Shown one piece after another: positions 8,585 through 17,521 of a DNA stretch of 64,000 nucleotides. The notes below the pieces were generated by a model. That model did not search any database, was not told the DNA's origin, and was given only the letters and a program-made list of their open reading frames with translations. Origin of the DNA: Rhizobium sp. CG5 (GTDB lineage: Bacteria > Pseudomonadota > Alphaproteobacteria > Rhizobiales > Rhizobiaceae); NCBI RefSeq assembly GCF_023701945.1, contig NZ_JABAEF010000002.1, positions 248,001 through 312,000 of the forward strand, given 5' to 3'. Position 1 is the first letter of the stretch; the number at the start of each line of letters is the position of its first letter. The position numbers and the translations under genes were made by a program.

Positions 8585-9742
8585 TCATTCATCGATCCAG
8601 ACCAGGTCCAGCCCCGGCCGGTTGAGGGCTGGCTGGCTGGCGATGATCTCTCGTGCCTTGAGCGGATTCAGCCCGACGAAGATGACATCCGTTTCGCTCG
8701 GCATGGCCGCCGGCGGCATGACCGGCCGGCCGAAATGCGAGGAGCCCTGCAGTTTCGGGTTCTGGTCGAGAAAGGCGGCGAGCTTGACGTCGCCGACAAT
8801 GCGGCTGTGGATCCAGCTGCCGTAGAATCCGGAGCCGTAGATCGCCGCATTGTGGCCGGCGAACCGCTTGGCCGACCCGTCCAGCCGGGCGGTGGCGTCC
8901 TCCCAGAAGGCGCAGATCTGCTTGGCGGCCGCTGCGGCCGCTGCAACCTCTGCCGCATCGGCATCACTGGCCACCGGGGTTTCGGACCGTGATGCCACGG
9001 CGAAGAAGGCGCCGGGAAAGGCGGTGCTGTCTATGGTTTCCAGCACGAAGCCGGACAGAGCGAAAGCCCGCTTGAGGGACGCTTCGCTGAAATGATTGAG
9101 ATGGTCGGCCACCGTCATGTCGCCGGGATTGGCAACGACATTGGGCATCGACAGCAGTAGGCGGCCGCCAGGAGCCAGCAGGTCCCGCAGTGTTTTCAGG
9201 AACGCGACAGGAGCCTCGACATGTTCGATGACGAAATGGCTGATGATGGCCTGGAAGCGCCCGGCCCAGTCGGCCGGTGCCTGATAGGTGGCCTGGTCCT
9301 CCTCAGCGACCCAGCCTGCCCAGGCGCCCTTGTAGTCACTGCTGACATCGAAGACATGCGGCCGCAGGTCCGGCCTGCTCTTCAGCATCTTGCGCAGCGT
9401 ATCGGCCTTGGCCGCACCATAATCGAGGATAGACGCGCCTTGCGGCAGATCCAGCAGGCGCAGTCCGACCGCAGCCTGGTGGTCGGTTCGGAAGATGGGA
9501 TGCCCTTTGGCGTCCACGGCGAAGATCTGGTCGTGATCTTCCGATTCCAGGGAGATACGATAGGTCGTGTCGTAAAAGCTGTCGATATCGGGCAGGTCGC
9601 CACATTGCGCATGGCCACAGCCGTCGCAGACATAGGCGAGTGTCGGAATGTCGATAAACGCCATCATCGAGGTGAGTGCCGGGGCAGAGGCCTGATAGGA
9701 CGGCACGGCTATTTCCGAACCGCAAACGCGACAGGAGGTCAT
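8585..9742 (-). CDS. Zn-finger/SAM methyltransferase, C-methyltransferase type
   Basis: A 385-residue protein with the same three-part plan as the protein at 2419-3648. The N-terminal cysteine pairs are CRVCG and CDGCG, the SAM domain has ILDYGAAKAD and a HFVIEHVEAP block, and an Ala-rich linker leads to a C-terminal domain with AIYGSGFYG and AAFLDQNP. It may transfer a methyl group to a sugar carbon, but its SAM core differs enough from the first copy to imply another substrate. The ATG overlaps the dioxygenase stop by 4 bases. Confidence 0.82.
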   Translation of the reverse strand: MTSCRVCGSEIAVPSYQASAPALTSMMAFIDIPTLAYVCDGCGHAQCGDLPDIDSFYDTTYRISLESEDHDQIFAVDAKGHPIFRTDHQAAVGLRLLDLPQGASILDYGAAKADTLRKMLKSRPDLRPHVFDVSSDYKGAWAGWVAEEDQATYQAPADWAGRFQAIISHFVIEHVEAPVAFLKTLRDLLAPGGRLLLSMPNVVANPGDMTVADHLNHFSEASLKRAFALSGFVLETIDSTAFPGAFFAVASRSETPVASDADAAEVAAAAAAAKQICAFWEDATARLDGSAKRFAGHNAAIYGSGFYGSWIHSRIVGDVKLAAFLDQNPKLQGSSHFGRPVMPPAAMPSETDVIFVGLNPLKAREIIASQPALNRPGLDLVWIDE

Positions 9743-10638
9743 GCGGCAGTCTCCGCGTCGGTGACAAGTTCGGGCAGCACCTTCGAGAAATCGACGCCGG
9801 CCGCAAACGATCCGCACCAGCCGATCCGCACGCCGATCGGCTCTGCAAAGTTGAAATAGCGGAACTGGATGCTCCACCGCGGGATTTTCGAGACGTTGTG
9901 GCCGCCCTGGTGCATGGTCAGGAAGTCCATCAGGATCAGGTCTCCCGGAACGGGGAGGGGAGCCACGACAGAATAGCGAGCTACCCGCTCTTCCTCTTTG
10001 TCCAGGAAAATGGCATAGGCGCCCGTCTTGCCGCTGCTGGTATCGTTTCGGTAGACCGGAATGACACCGTCCGAATGAGATCCTTCGGCGATCTGCACCG
10101 GTCCCATGTCGCGGGTGATCGGCAGTAGCGGCGTCCAGAAGACGATGCCGTCCAGGCTGCGCAACTGGCTCGGGAATTCCTGGTGCCAATGGGCCCGAAA
10201 CTTCTCTTCGCCGGGATTGTCGATGCGTATGCCGTAACCGCCAGCCGCGATGCCCGGAATGCTTCCGGGTCGAAGGGCCTCGAACACCTTGGTATTCTGT
10301 GCCTTGGTAACAAGCTGCAGGAAGGCAGGGATCTGCTTCACGGCGTCATAGACTTCGCCGCCCCAGGCGCGGTTCTTGGCGATCATGGCCGGATAGGCGA
10401 TTGTCATGGCATCCCAGCTCGTGCCCGTCGGCGCATCCACGGCATATTTGCGGCAGAGCAGCTCGATGATCACCCGGATGCCTTCCTGGATCGGGGCGAT
10501 ATCCACGGGCGCGTCGTAGAACTGCGGCAGCATGGTATAACCTTTGCCGGCGAATTGCTCCGCAGCCTCTGAGGTTACAAGTTTCCTGGCCTGCAACATG
10601 TCTTCGTCTCCCAGATTAACAACGTTTTGTTCGGTCAT
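9739..10638 (-). CDS. Phytanoyl-CoA dioxygenase family Fe(II)/2-oxoglutarate oxygenase
   Basis: A 299-residue cupin-fold oxygenase. The probable iron ligands are in AHWHQEFP (His150 or His152 with Glu154) and in TMHQGGHNVS (His243), with the PGDLILMD strand that precedes the distal histidine in this family. Such enzymes hydroxylate or desaturate small substrates using 2-oxoglutarate and oxygen; in glycan clusters the substrate is often a sugar or a lipid. The start is uncertain: the ATG at 10638 lacks a clear ribosome site, while the in-frame ATG at 10599 has GGGAGA upstream. Confidence 0.8.
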   Translation of the reverse strand: MTEQNVVNLGDEDMLQARKLVTSEAAEQFAGKGYTMLPQFYDAPVDIAPIQEGIRVIIELLCRKYAVDAPTGTSWDAMTIAYPAMIAKNRAWGGEVYDAVKQIPAFLQLVTKAQNTKVFEALRPGSIPGIAAGGYGIRIDNPGEEKFRAHWHQEFPSQLRSLDGIVFWTPLLPITRDMGPVQIAEGSHSDGVIPVYRNDTSSGKTGAYAIFLDKEEERVARYSVVAPLPVPGDLILMDFLTMHQGGHNVSKIPRWSIQFRYFNFAEPIGVRIGWCGSFAAGVDFSKVLPELVTDAETAA

Positions 10639-10747
10639 GCGAGGTGCTGGAACCCGTGCCGAACAATTTCCCGATTCGCAGACAACACTGCTGCAATCGC
10701 CTTGAGCGAGGCTGATCAGCCTGCGCAGGCAAGTGGTGAGCATCACG

Positions 10748-10788
10748 CCATGCCACCAGGCGGCGTGTAACCGTGCCGGGTGGCATGG
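10748..10788. repeat. Strong hairpin inside the minus-strand glycan operon
   Basis: A perfect 10-bp inverted repeat, CCATGCCACC (10748-10757) with GGTGGCATGG (10779-10788), encloses a second stem CGGC (10761-10764) with GCCG (10775-10778). It sits just after the stop of the CmcI-type gene and about 110 bases before the dioxygenase start. No T-run follows on either strand, so it could cause pausing, protect mRNA ends or be a Rho-linked terminator. Confidence 0.5.
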
Positions 10789-10798
10789 AATCGGTCCT

Positions 10799-11554
10799 TC
10801 AGGGCTTGATGCAGCGGCAATAGCCGTTCGGCGAGGAGGACAATACCAGCTTGCCGTTCAAAACGGGGTCCATTTCGAAGCGGTCATTTTCCTCAAGGTA
10901 GACATTGACCGCATGCAGCGGCTCGTTGCCCTTGTACCAGACCTGCGAGCGTTTCGGGGCCTGTTCCTCGGTCAGGTGGCCGATCAGCGTATCCGCCACC
11001 ACGAGATAGCAGCCTTCGGTGACCAGCGGACCATAGGCCCGGCACTCGGCCAGTACATGCTCGTAGGAATGGTCGCTGTCGAGCACGACCATGACGCGGG
11101 CACCCGGCGGGATCTCGGCCTTGACCTTGGCCAGCACGTCGTCGTCCACCGAACCGCCTTCGATCATCGTGATGCGCTTGGCCATCACATGGCTTTCGAT
11201 CGTCTCGCGATTATGGGCGCGGATGTCGAGATCGACGCCGATCACCTTGCCGGCGTCATTGCCCATGGCGGCGAGCAGCGATGCCATGAAGATCACCGAG
11301 CCGCCGCGGGCGACACCGGTTTCGATGATGATGTCGGGCTTGGTGTTCCAGATCACTTCCTGCGTCGCCATCACATCGGCAGGCATCTGGATGATCGGCA
11401 CGCCCATCCAGGACCAGAGATAGGAATAATCGTACTTGTTGAGGGTCAGCAACAGCTCCAGCGCCTCGTTGAAGGCTTCGCTGTCGCGACCAAGCGCAAG
11501 GCTCATCGCCTTCTTGTGGTCCTCGAATTCCTGGCGGTCGTCTTTGTGGGTCAT
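10799..11554 (-). CDS. CmcI family (cephalosporin hydroxylase-like) methyltransferase
   Basis: A 251-residue SAM-dependent methyltransferase. The SAM site is IIETGVARGGS, followed by VIGVDLDIRAHN, a GGSVDDD strand and the acidic metal motif VVLDSDHSYEHV. The family is named after CmcI but most bacterial members are O-methyltransferases of sugars in polysaccharide or glycopeptidolipid clusters. It follows the aminotransferase by 20 bases. Start ATG at 11554. Confidence 0.85.
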   Translation of the reverse strand: MTHKDDRQEFEDHKKAMSLALGRDSEAFNEALELLLTLNKYDYSYLWSWMGVPIIQMPADVMATQEVIWNTKPDIIIETGVARGGSVIFMASLLAAMGNDAGKVIGVDLDIRAHNRETIESHVMAKRITMIEGGSVDDDVLAKVKAEIPPGARVMVVLDSDHSYEHVLAECRAYGPLVTEGCYLVVADTLIGHLTEEQAPKRSQVWYKGNEPLHAVNVYLEENDRFEMDPVLNGKLVLSSSPNGYCRCIKP

Positions 11555-11574
11555 GGGCTCGGTCAGCCTTCTGT

Positions 11575-12747
11575 TCAGCGATGCATCTGCAATGCGGGAG
11601 AGTGATGGACGGTGTCGGAGGTGGTCATGCGATTATGGGCGCGTTTGACCAGGTCGATGATGACATGGGCGACGCGGGCAATCTGCTCGTTCGTCATGTC
11701 GTGATAGCTCGGCAGGTTGATCGCCCGCTCGGGAATGTCGTAGGCGTGGACGTTGTCGGCCACCGCTTCGAACATCGGCAGGCTCGACAGCGGGTGGAAG
11801 AAGACGCGGGCGTCGATATTGGCCTCGGCAAAGGCGGCAATCATGTCTTCGCGGCCAAGACCCAGCTGCCGGTCGAGAACCGCGGTCGGCATCCAGGCGC
11901 CGTTGACGGCATCGGCCGGTTCCGGATTGAGCGACACCCCCGGAATGCCGCCGAGCAAGCCCCGGTAGATCCTGAAGATCTCGCGCTTGCGGGCGGTTAG
12001 GTCCTCGATGCGCATCATCTGCGCGCAGCCGAGAGCGGCCTGGATGTTCGACATCTTGTATTTGTAGCCGACGGCGTCGGGCCAGAACTGTTTCTTCTGG
12101 GTCCGCGCACGGCCATGATTGCTAAGCGTCAGGACCTTTTCGTAAAGCGCCTGGTCGCTCGTCACGAACATGCCGCCTTCACCGGTCGTGATGGTCTTGG
12201 TGCCATGGAAGGAAAACACTCCGAACCGGCCCATCGATCCGGTCCGGCGCCCGCACCAGACCGAGCCGATGGCCTCGGCGCTGTCCTCGATGATCGCGAT
12301 CCCATACCGCTCGCCGATGGCCAGAAGCACATCCATATCCGCCAGATTGCCGTAGATATGGGTGGCGACGATGGCTTTCGTTCTCGGCGTGATGGCCCGC
12401 TCGGCAGCCTGGGGATCGATGCACCACGACACCGGGTCGATATCGACGAAAACTGGCTTTGCATGCAGGTGGACGATCGGTGCGGCGGTGGCAATCCAGT
12501 TGGTATCGGCGAGGATCACTTCGTCGCCGGAACCGATGCCGAGGGCCGCAAGCCCCATATGCATCGCGCCGGTGCAGCTTGATGTGGCGATGGCATGCTC
12601 GACACCCAAATGCTCCTGGAACATCTTTTCAAAACGGATGATGTAGTCATAGCACTGGCTGCCCCAGCCATTGGCGGCAGCGTCCGTGGCATATTCGGTT
12701 TCCAAGGCCGTGATGGAAGGCTTGGTATAGAGGATCCGTTCGTTCAT
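11575..12747 (-). CDS. DegT/DnrJ/EryC1/StrS aminotransferase
   Basis: A 390-residue PLP-dependent sugar aminotransferase. The cofactor lysine is Lys184 in SFHGTKTITTGEGG, and Asp155 in IIEDSAEA should contact the pyridine nitrogen. These enzymes aminate keto nucleotide sugars, so the cluster probably makes an amino sugar. The start at 12747 overlaps the stop of the upstream glycosyltransferase (ATGA); the frame is open further upstream but only as overlap. Length is normal for the family. The keto-sugar could come from the facing CDP-sugar operon. Confidence 0.88.
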   Translation of the reverse strand: MNERILYTKPSITALETEYATDAAANGWGSQCYDYIIRFEKMFQEHLGVEHAIATSSCTGAMHMGLAALGIGSGDEVILADTNWIATAAPIVHLHAKPVFVDIDPVSWCIDPQAAERAITPRTKAIVATHIYGNLADMDVLLAIGERYGIAIIEDSAEAIGSVWCGRRTGSMGRFGVFSFHGTKTITTGEGGMFVTSDQALYEKVLTLSNHGRARTQKKQFWPDAVGYKYKMSNIQAALGCAQMMRIEDLTARKREIFRIYRGLLGGIPGVSLNPEPADAVNGAWMPTAVLDRQLGLGREDMIAAFAEANIDARVFFHPLSSLPMFEAVADNVHAYDIPERAINLPSYHDMTNEQIARVAHVIIDLVKRAHNRMTTSDTVHHSPALQMHR

Positions 12748-13901
12748 GCCGCGCAGCCCATTCCCGCAATGGCCTCTTCTGCCAGCAGTTCGATCTGGCC
12801 GGTCATGATTGGCACCGGGGCGATCATCGACCGCACCACGTTGAAGAAGTCCTGCGCCGTCACAGCATTGCCGATGAACCGGTCGATCAGCAGCGTCTTG
12901 CCATGCAGGCCACGGCGCGCATCGTCGGGCATCTGCGGCATGAACTGCGGCTTGAAATCCTGAACGAGCTGCTGGCCGCCCGGCATCTGCAGGATGGCGG
13001 TAAAATAGGCTTGGCATTTTCGCTCAAAAGCGGCTCTGTCGTGTTCCAGCACGCAATCATACATGCAGGCGCGGATGAAATGTTCGTTGAAGCCGCTCCA
13101 GGTGCTGCCGAGTTCGCTCAGCACCCGGGCCTGGATTTCGGCTATGGCAGCCGTCAGCCCGAGACCGGCGTGGAACGGGAAGCCTTCAAGGGCAGATCGA
13201 GCGGAACCGGATCGAAAGGGCGTCGTGCTGACGGCCGAAAGCGGCCGGTTGGAAAGGCCCATGCCATTGGCGAAGATCAGGACCCGGGCCGCCCATTCAT
13301 GGTGCGGAATGGGCGTCAGCCAGCTCATTGGCCCGCATGTCGAGAGGATGGTTTCCAGAAGGCTGCGCTTGATCGCGCCATGATAGAGCCCGAACGGCAT
13401 GCGGGGAACCTGCTGGCTGCCGGACCATTGGAAATAGGCCTCCAGAAGCTTGGTCTTCTCCATCTCCGTGACGTTGTGAAGCACGGGAACGGCAACGGTG
13501 GTCTTGATGTGGCGGGGTGCTGCCGGATTGATCTGAAAGGCGTTCCAGCCAAGCGCGTCGATATTCGGCTGGGTCTTGTCCACATGCGCGAGAAGGCTGG
13601 GCAGATCCGGTTCCAGCATGTCGAGCGGCTGGAGCAGGGTGATCCAGTCGCCGGTGGCCGCGGCCACGGTGCCGAGCCAGAGCTGGGCTGCCGAGATGTT
13701 GTCGGGCGCCGGCGGCAGGATCTTGAGGCGCTCGTCCGAGCCGGCCAGCGTGCGAAGTTCAATGGCATCGTCGCATGTGTTGCCGTAAGGGGCGACGATC
13801 AGCTCAACGCTAGTATCGGGCTTTGCCAGAAGCCGTTGCGCCAGGGTGGTCGGTGCTGGCATGCCCGGCGTGACGGGAATGCAGACGGTGAGTTTCGGCA
13901 T
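12744..13901 (-). CDS. Glycosyltransferase-like protein, paralogue of the 3796-5082 product
   Basis: A 385-residue protein opening with KLTVCIPVTPG, a GT-A type first strand, and a WITLLQPLDMLEPD segment where the DxD motif of family 2 lies; the acidic pair is weaker than in a typical enzyme. Its C-terminal half matches that of the protein at 3796-5082 block by block (for example FFNVVRSMIAP against LFDIVNAMVMP). It is first in the minus-strand string, so the promoter should lie in 13902-14146. The frame is open to 13997, but the ATG at 13901 gives the proper fold start. Confidence 0.72.
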   Translation of the reverse strand: MPKLTVCIPVTPGMPAPTTLAQRLLAKPDTSVELIVAPYGNTCDDAIELRTLAGSDERLKILPPAPDNISAAQLWLGTVAAATGDWITLLQPLDMLEPDLPSLLAHVDKTQPNIDALGWNAFQINPAAPRHIKTTVAVPVLHNVTEMEKTKLLEAYFQWSGSQQVPRMPFGLYHGAIKRSLLETILSTCGPMSWLTPIPHHEWAARVLIFANGMGLSNRPLSAVSTTPFRSGSARSALEGFPFHAGLGLTAAIAEIQARVLSELGSTWSGFNEHFIRACMYDCVLEHDRAAFERKCQAYFTAILQMPGGQQLVQDFKPQFMPQMPDDARRGLHGKTLLIDRFIGNAVTAQDFFNVVRSMIAPVPIMTGQIELLAEEAIAGMGCAA

Positions 13902-13965
13902 GGTCGGCCTCGCAAAGATCGTGTCCGCCGGCATGTGCTGCCACCGGAATGGAATGCGCCGACGA

Positions 13966-13996
13966 TGCTCCGCCCCTCGACCCGGGAGGCGGAGCA
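13966..13996. repeat. Hairpin between dnaE2 and the glycan operon
   Basis: TGCTCCGCC (13966-13974) and GGCGGAGCA (13988-13996) form a perfect 9-bp inverted repeat with a 13-base loop. On the minus strand it lies 180 bases after the dnaE2 stop and 65 bases before the glycosyltransferase start. It could be the end of the dnaE2 transcript or part of the leader of the glycan operon. No T-run follows. I see no gene in the rest of 13902-14146. Confidence 0.4.
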
Positions 13997-14146
13997 ATGC
14001 TGGCGCCTGCCGTGTCTAGCCTCTAAAACTGGAGCGAGGCTTTGCTGTACGATCTGTTGCAGTGGCGATGAGGGTGGGAAACCTATGCACGGGCCCGCCG
14101 CACCATCGCAAAGATGGCCGCATCCAGAAAACGTTCGAGCCTGACC

Positions 14147-17100
14147 CTATTGAAAGTTGCGTCCCTTGGGCAAAGCCTTCACCGTCTGCCTGTGAAGCGT
14201 TGCGCCTTGCGGTGTCGGTATCTCCGTGGCAGGGCCGGGCAATGACACGAGGCGGGACGGGGAGTGACGGCGGCCGCGGATATCCTCGCGCACCGGCCGG
14301 CGCACCTCGTCGGCATTGGCAAGCCCGCCCATATGCGGGGCCATTTCGGAAATCTGCGCCATCAGCGGCGTCAGGTCCTGCATGTGCTGGGCGACCACAT
14401 GAAGAACGCCGTCCTCGTTTTGAACCCGGCCGCGCACGCTGACGCAGCGGCTGCCGAGCACCACCATGCGATAGGTCTCGAACACCTTCGGCCAGACGAT
14501 GATATTGGCAATGCCGCTTTCGTCCTCGATGGTTTCAAACACCACCCCCTTGGCCGAGCCCGGCCGCTGGCGCACCAGGACGAGGCCGGCCACGGTGACG
14601 GTGCGGCCGGACGATAGGGTCTGCAGGTCGACATTGCGCATATGCCCCATGGACTGCAGCGTGCGGCGCAGGAAATGCATGGGATGGGCTTTCAGCGAAA
14701 AGGCCAGCGACCGGTAATCGTTGATCACCTGCTCGCCGAGCGGCATCGGCGGCAGCTGGATATCGGCTTCCTTCTGCAGATTGGCCTGGTCGACAATGGC
14801 AAACAGCGGCAGGCGCTCGGCGCTGCTCAACGGATCGAGCGCCTTGACCGCCCACAGCGCATCGCGCCGGTCGAGCCCGATGGAGCGGAAGCAATCGGCA
14901 TCGGCCAGCTTCTCGATCGAGCCGCGTGACAGGCCGGAACGCATCCAAAGATCCCGCACGCTGTCATAACCGCGATTCCGGTGGGCCATCAGCTGTGTGG
15001 CTTCGGCTTCGCTCAGCCCCTTGACCTCGCGCAGCCCGAGCCGCACGGCATGGCTATTTTTCATGATGCCGGCCATGGCACGGTGCTGCGGGGCAATGAA
15101 CAGCGGATCCGCTTCGGCTTCGAGCGTCGAGTCCCAATCGGAATGATTGATATCGACGGCCCGCATCTCGACGCCATGCTCGCGCGCATCGCGGATCAAT
15201 TGTGCCGGGGCGTAAAAACCCATCGGCTGGGAATTCAGCAGGGCGGCGCAGAACACATCGGGATAATGGCATTTCAGCCAGCAGGACACATAGACCAGCA
15301 GCGCGAAGCTGGCCGCATGGCTTTCGGGAAAGCCGTATTCGCCAAAACCCTCGATCTGCTTGAAACAATGTTCGGCAAACTCCCGCTCATAGCCGTTGCC
15401 CACCATGCCCTCGACCATCTTCTGCTGGAAAGTGCTGATCGTCCCGACCCGGCGAAAGGTCGCCATGGCGCGGCGCAGCTTGTCGGCCTCGCCGGGCGAG
15501 AAATGCGCCGCCACGATGGCGATGTTCATCGCCTGCTCCTGGAACAGCGGCACGCCCAGCGTCTTGCCGAGAACCGTGCGCAACTCCTCCTTCGGAAAGC
15601 TGACCGGCTCCTTGCCCTGCCGGCGCCGCAGATAGGGATGCACCATATTGCCCTGGATCGGCCCGGGGCGCACGATCGCCACCTCGATCACCAGGTCGTA
15701 ATAGCATTTGGGCTTCAGCCGCGGCAGCATCGACATCTGCGCGCGGCTTTCGATCTGGAAGACGCCGAGCGTATCGGCGCGGCAGATCATGTCATAGGTC
15801 GGCGTGTCGCCCTCCTCGATCAAGGCCAGCGTTTCACGCCGTCCGTAATGATTGTCGAGCAGGTCGAAGGCCTTGCGGATGCAGGTCAGCATGCCGAGCG
15901 CCAGAACGTCGATCTTCAGCATCCCCAGGCTTTCCAGATCGTCCTTGTCCCATTCGACGATGGTGCGATCCTCCATCGCCGCATTCTCGATCGGGATCAG
16001 CGAGGACAGCCGGTCGCGGGTGATCAGGAAGCCGCCGACATGTTGCGACAGATGGCGGGGAAAGCCGATGATCTGGCTGGCCAGATCCAGCATCTGGGCC
16101 AAATGCTTGTCGCCGGGGTCGAGTCCGGCGCGCTTGGCATCCTGCGGATCGATCTCGCGCGACCAGCCGCCCCATTTGGTGCCGCTGATCGCCATGATCG
16201 TATCGTCGGAATAGCCGAACGCCTTGCCCACGTCGCGCAGCGCCGAGCGCGCCCGGTAGCTGATGACGGTCGCTGCCAGCCCGGCCCGCTCGCGGCCGTA
16301 TTTCGCATAGATATACTGGATCACCTCCTCGCGCCGCTCATGCTCGAAATCCACGTCGATATCCGGCGGTTCGTTGCGCTCCTCCGAAATGAACCGCTCG
16401 AACAGCAGATCCACCTTTTCCGGGTCGACGGAGGTGATGCCGAGGCAGTAGCAGATCGCCGAATTGGCCGCCGAGCCGCGGCCCTGGCAGAGAATGTTCT
16501 TCGAGCGGGCATAACGCACGATATCGTAGACCGTGAGGAAATAGGGGGCGTAGCCGACCTTGGCGATCAGCTGCATCTCATGGGCGATGGCTTTGGTCAC
16601 CTTGTCCGGTGCGCCATCGGGATAGCGCCAGGCAAGCCCGATCTCCGTCAGCCGCGCCAGCGCCAGCTGCGAGGGCAGCGGCGTGCCGCCCAGCTCCTCG
16701 AATGTCGGATCCTCCGGATATTGATGCTTCAATTCGTCGAGCGAAAAGGTCAGGCGGTCAAACAGCCGCTGCGTGGCCGCAAGGGCTGCCTCGTAGCCCT
16801 TGAAAAGATGCGCCATGGCTAGGGGGCCCTGCAGATGCCGCTCGGCATTGGGCTCCAGCCGCGTGCCGATCGAGCTGAGGGTCTCGTGTTCGCGGATGCA
16901 GGTCAGCACATCCTGCAGCGGCCGCCGGTCGGGATGGTGGTAGAGCACGTCGCCAACGGCAATGAGCGGAACATCCGCCGCATCGGCAAGGGCAGCGATG
17001 CGCGCCATGCGGCGCTGGTCGCTGGCGCCGAAATCGCGGCAGAGCGCCAGATGGACCTTGTCCGGAAAGGCCGTTTTCAGCCGGGCGAGCACGTCCGGCA

Positions 17101-17521
17101 GCCGCGCATCCAGCCGCCTTCCGGGCAAAACGGCCATCTGCAGCTGCGCGCCATGACTAAGCAGATCGTCGATGGCCAGATGGCATTCGCCTTTCGGTGC
17201 CCGCCGCTTGCCAAGGCTCAGCAATTCGCACAGCTCGCCCCAGCCGGCCCGGTCCTCAGGCCAGACCAGAATATCCGGCGTGCCGTCCCTGAACACCAGC
17301 CGGCAGCCCGGCTGGTAGCGCAGGCCCGCCTCCTTGGCTGCCATATGACCGCGCACCACGCCGGCCACCGAATTGCGGTCGGTAATGGCGATGCCGGAGA
17401 GCCCTATGCGGGCCGCCTGCGCTACCAGTTCCTCCGGATGCGAGGCGCCGCGCAGGAAGGAGAAATTGCTGGTGACCGCCAGCTCGCAATAGGACAGGGC
17501 AGGGGGAGAGCCGGACCTCAT
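14147..17521 (-). CDS. dnaE2: Error-prone DNA polymerase DnaE2
   Basis: A 1124-residue C-family polymerase that copies damaged templates as part of the ImuA-ImuB-DnaE2 mutasome and causes most SOS mutagenesis in bacteria that have it. The PHP domain starts at once (LAVTSNFSFLRGASHPEEL) and the catalytic aspartates are in PDIDVDF near residue 385. The C-terminus carries an OB-fold (VAGLVLVRQRPGSAKG). The ATG at 17521 overlaps the imuB stop by 4 bases; the frame is open to 17665 but that part lies inside imuB. Regulation is by the LexA box before imuA. Confidence 0.95.
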   Translation of the reverse strand: MRSGSPPALSYCELAVTSNFSFLRGASHPEELVAQAARIGLSGIAITDRNSVAGVVRGHMAAKEAGLRYQPGCRLVFRDGTPDILVWPEDRAGWGELCELLSLGKRRAPKGECHLAIDDLLSHGAQLQMAVLPGRRLDARLPDVLARLKTAFPDKVHLALCRDFGASDQRRMARIAALADAADVPLIAVGDVLYHHPDRRPLQDVLTCIREHETLSSIGTRLEPNAERHLQGPLAMAHLFKGYEAALAATQRLFDRLTFSLDELKHQYPEDPTFEELGGTPLPSQLALARLTEIGLAWRYPDGAPDKVTKAIAHEMQLIAKVGYAPYFLTVYDIVRYARSKNILCQGRGSAANSAICYCLGITSVDPEKVDLLFERFISEERNEPPDIDVDFEHERREEVIQYIYAKYGRERAGLAATVISYRARSALRDVGKAFGYSDDTIMAISGTKWGGWSREIDPQDAKRAGLDPGDKHLAQMLDLASQIIGFPRHLSQHVGGFLITRDRLSSLIPIENAAMEDRTIVEWDKDDLESLGMLKIDVLALGMLTCIRKAFDLLDNHYGRRETLALIEEGDTPTYDMICRADTLGVFQIESRAQMSMLPRLKPKCYYDLVIEVAIVRPGPIQGNMVHPYLRRRQGKEPVSFPKEELRTVLGKTLGVPLFQEQAMNIAIVAAHFSPGEADKLRRAMATFRRVGTISTFQQKMVEGMVGNGYEREFAEHCFKQIEGFGEYGFPESHAASFALLVYVSCWLKCHYPDVFCAALLNSQPMGFYAPAQLIRDAREHGVEMRAVDINHSDWDSTLEAEADPLFIAPQHRAMAGIMKNSHAVRLGLREVKGLSEAEATQLMAHRNRGYDSVRDLWMRSGLSRGSIEKLADADCFRSIGLDRRDALWAVKALDPLSSAERLPLFAIVDQANLQKEADIQLPPMPLGEQVINDYRSLAFSLKAHPMHFLRRTLQSMGHMRNVDLQTLSSGRTVTVAGLVLVRQRPGSAKGVVFETIEDESGIANIIVWPKVFETYRMVVLGSRCVSVRGRVQNEDGVLHVVAQHMQDLTPLMAQISEMAPHMGGLANADEVRRPVREDIRGRRHSPSRLVSLPGPATEIPTPQGATLHRQTVKALPKGRNFQ

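Noticed and set aside
14981..16822. 613-codon open frame on the plus strand
   Set aside because: Antisense of dnaE2 and without family resemblance.
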